Origin: Roseiarcus sp963835885
GTDB lineage: Bacteria > Pseudomonadota > Alphaproteobacteria > Rhizobiales > Beijerinckiaceae
DNA length: 64,000 bases
Reading direction: 5' to 3'
Assembly (NCBI GenBank): GCA_963835885.1
Contig: CAWIHF010000014.1
Coordinates: 57,370-121,369 of the forward strand
The position numbers and the translations under genes are program-made. The notes beneath the pieces are model-generated. The model was given only the letters and a program-made list of their open reading frames with translations, was not told the origin of the DNA and made no database searches. Below are positions 62,423-64,000 of the stretch, one piece after another. Numbering within the stretch: position 1 is the first letter of the stretch; each line of letters starts with the position of its first letter.

Positions 62423-62754
62423 CTATGGCGAGGAATGCCGATGATGCGCGTGACCATGCTCTTGGACATGAACGACAAGCGGCATAACAACGACCGTTAC
62501 ATGGTGTCTAAGATAATCGGAGTGGACATAACCTGTGTGCCCCGCCCATCCCACGTAGCACCAAGTATGGCCGCAACTATGGATGTCTATCCGCGCCCCG
62601 GCCGGAATGACGGCCTTGATTTGGTAGTGCCTAGCGGACCCGCACGCAAATTTAGGCTTGCCGTTGTGTGGGTCACAGCCGCGTCCGCGGGCGCTGAAGA
62701 AAGCCACAATCCGAGTGCCGCGCCTGTGAAGACGCCAAAGCGGAGCAGTGCCAT
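62423..62754 (-). CDS. Secreted SH3b-domain protein (one frameshift)
   Basis: Starts at 62754 with a signal peptide (ALLRFGVFTGAALGLWLSSA, then PADA) and TTASLNLRAGP, after which the frame changes near 62640. It continues RHYQIKAVIPAGARIDIHSC, TWCYVGWAGHTGYVHSDYLR and a His-rich end (HVQEHGHAHHRHSSP). The LNLRAGP...IPAG...CYVGW...GYVHSDYL pattern is a bacterial SH3 domain, as in many small exported Rhizobiales proteins. Joined length ~110 residues. The His-rich tail may bind metal. Confidence 0.72.
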
Positions 62755-62830
62755 TTCTGCTCCCTTGGCTAGGAAAGCCTAGTTCCGGTGATCATAAAAC
62801 GCCTTCAGTATGAACGGCGGGTGAACGAAC

Positions 62831-63097
62831 ATGGCTCTTTATGACGCTTGGGAGTGGCGCGAAGCCTCTGCTGGAAGGTTGCGCATGCGGTGCGCCGATG
62901 GCTATCGCGAGGGCGCGAGATCCATGCGGCGCTGCGTCTATCGCAAGCAGTTTGATCTTGAGACGTTGGTGTGCACGCGCCGCCCAAACTTCCGCTCTCA
63001 CGGCTTAAGTCGCGCCTCATGTGTCCGTCATTGTGGAAGTCGCCGCGGAACGGTCGTGTTCGAACCGCCGACCAATCGAGAAGTTCGCAGCCGATGA
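62831..63097 (+). CDS. Hypothetical basic protein
   Basis: An 88-residue frame (ALYDAWEWREASAGRLRMRC, REGARSMRRCVYRKQFDLET, LVCTRRPNF). The first ~55 residues look like a real Arg/Cys-rich sequence; the rest may be out of frame. No good ribosome site and no domain recognised. It could be a remnant. Confidence 0.3.
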   Translation: MALYDAWEWREASAGRLRMRCADGYREGARSMRRCVYRKQFDLETLVCTRRPNFRSHGLSRASCVRHCGSRRGTVVFEPPTNREVRSR

Positions 63098-63319
63098 CAG
63101 GGAGCTTCGGATGGGTACGATGACCCTATTACGTCGCACTCGGGTTCAAGTCGTCTGAGGATGGCGGACGGTCTCCAACACCTGCAAGATAGCTTGATCC
63201 TCCGGCGTTGGGCGGTTCTTCAGCAGCGACATGATGTCTAAAGAGAAGGAGAAGGTTGAGAAGGCGGAGATCAGACGATTGGTCGAGAAGGTGAGAAATA
63301 GCTCGGAAGGAGAGCGGTA
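63098..63319. other. Gap with a short AT-rich, purine-rich tract
   Basis: About 220 bp. The stretch 63237-63318 is A/G-rich (AAAGAGAAGGAGAAGGTTGAGAAGG) and supplies the AGCGG/GGAGAG ribosome site of the next gene. A short plus-strand frame (KEKVEKAEIRRLVEKVRNSS) ends just before it and could be the end of an upstream coiled-coil gene. Confidence 0.3.
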
Positions 63320-63670
63320 ATGGCAGTATCAAGTAATCAAAAGATTGGAGAACTTGCTCGGATCGCGTATCTGGCGTTATTGCATGCTGAGAGCGAGTTA
63401 GGAGAGGAGACAAACACGCTAGATGGAGACAAATTAGGGGAGAAGTTACGAGACATCCGTTTGTCAATATTGCGTATGTTTAGTGACACAGAAAACAAAG
63501 TGAATCTAGACAAAGCGATTTACCTCATCGGAAATGATGGATCATTGGTTGCTTACTATCACGGAGATGATACAGAGGATCCTGATGAACGGATAGCGAA
63601 GATAAGGCAGTCTTCGACAAGCTCAGACCTGGACCTGAGCGGGCCTCGCGACCATTACTATAGGCGATGA
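63320..63670 (+). CDS. Low-GC hypothetical protein
   Basis: A 116-residue protein, AVSSNQKIGELARIAYLALL, KLGEKLRDIRLSILRMFSDT, AIYLIGNDGSLVAYYHGDDT, with a polar tail. It is mostly helical with one hydrophilic beta stretch. A GGAGAG site precedes the ATG. Codon use is lower in GC than the surroundings, hinting at transfer. No family recognised. Confidence 0.55.
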   Translation: MAVSSNQKIGELARIAYLALLHAESELGEETNTLDGDKLGEKLRDIRLSILRMFSDTENKVNLDKAIYLIGNDGSLVAYYHGDDTEDPDERIAKIRQSSTSSDLDLSGPRDHYYRR

Positions 63671-63851
63671 GCCCGACAACGCGACAGTCGGGGGCTCGAC
63701 ATGGCGATGTGGTTCTGAAAGTCGCTCCCGCGAAGCCCGCAAACGGCCAAGAGCGCCGACCGACCACCAACAGCCTCGATCAAACGAACGAGCCGTCAAG
63801 GGCCTTGCTAGACTTTCTGAAATCGTCTCGGACAGGGGAGGGCGGCCATCG

Positions 63852-64000
63852 TTGGGAACTGCGCTGAACTTCGCCGCCGCGCTTGCAGGACTCATTGCTG
63901 CGTGGCGCTGGTACCAAACGACGACGATCCGACCGCCGACCGAATTGCCCTATGGTGGTCCAACAACCATCGACACTGGGCCGCTCGTTGCGTTCATTAA
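63852..64000 (+). CDS. Membrane protein, N-terminal part (runs off the window)
   Basis: A frame opening at a TTG (GTALNFAAALAGLIAAWRWY, then QTTTIRPPTELPYGGP) has one membrane helix followed by a Pro-rich segment. This matches a common short alphaproteobacterial family with one N-terminal helix and a variable tail. The frame is open further upstream, so the start is uncertain. Another frame starting at 63667 (ATG overlapping the previous stop) is an alternative that ends at 63867. Confidence 0.4.
   Translation, partial: MGTALNFAAALAGLIAAWRWYQTTTIRPPTELPYGGPTTIDTGPLVAFI

Overview
The window is a high-GC alphaproteobacterial chromosome segment, most likely Hyphomicrobiales (Rhizobiales, Beijerinckiaceae/Methylocystaceae type). 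Evidence is the lptM-lysA-DUF4175/TIGR02302 order, dapD, PduO-type cobalamin adenosyltransferase, RES/Xre and SH3-type secreted proteins and the codon usage. About 20 genes are broken by single-base frameshifts, including housekeeping-type genes such as purD. Many of these may be indel errors in the underlying assembly rather than real pseudogenes, and I mark them as frameshifted.

Layout. 1-7.7 kb: the end of a fatty-acid desaturase with a Rieske ferredoxin, two SDR dehydrogenases, and a valine/branched-chain catabolic set (LysR regulator divergent from mmsA, acyl-CoA dehydrogenase, mmsB). 8.2-14.8 kb: a Gly/Trp/Tyr-rich secreted protein, anmK with a cobalamin adenosyltransferase, then the conserved lptM-lysA-TIGR02302 block, all on the minus strand. 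15-20.8 kb: a looser set with an AGE-family epimerase, purD, a patatin-like phospholipase, fmt and a YbgC-type thioesterase.

20.9-56.1 kb: a 35-kb prophage or phage-derived element, almost all on the minus strand, read from right to left. TerS-TerL, cargo (small membrane proteins, RES/Xre toxin-antitoxin), portal, more low-GC cargo plus an IS element, prohead protease, major capsid, head-tail connectors, major tail protein, a tail-assembly chaperone with a G/GT-type -1 frameshift site, tape measure, a TIM-barrel/DUF2460 fusion, a glycosyltransferase-like gene, DUF2460, DUF2163, NlpC/P60, hub, fibres and spike. It ends in a lysis region of about 7 kb made of many short coupled genes: endolysin, holin-like protein, papain-like protein and an ExbB/ExbD-like membrane pair. 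The head-tail order is that of RcGTA and related siphoviruses. No integrase, repressor or replication gene is visible, so the element may be decayed, domesticated, or continue elsewhere.

56.5-64 kb: dapD, then a low-density tract with a metallo-beta-lactamase-fold gene split by an IS200/IS605 element, a decayed PIN toxin with an intact antitoxin, an SH3-domain secreted protein and several unrecognised genes.

The most unusual items are the ExbB/ExbD-like pair inside the lysis region, the duplicated portal 3' end around low-GC cargo, the TIM-barrel domain separated from the hub and fused to DUF2460, and the well-formed GGGAAAA frameshift site.
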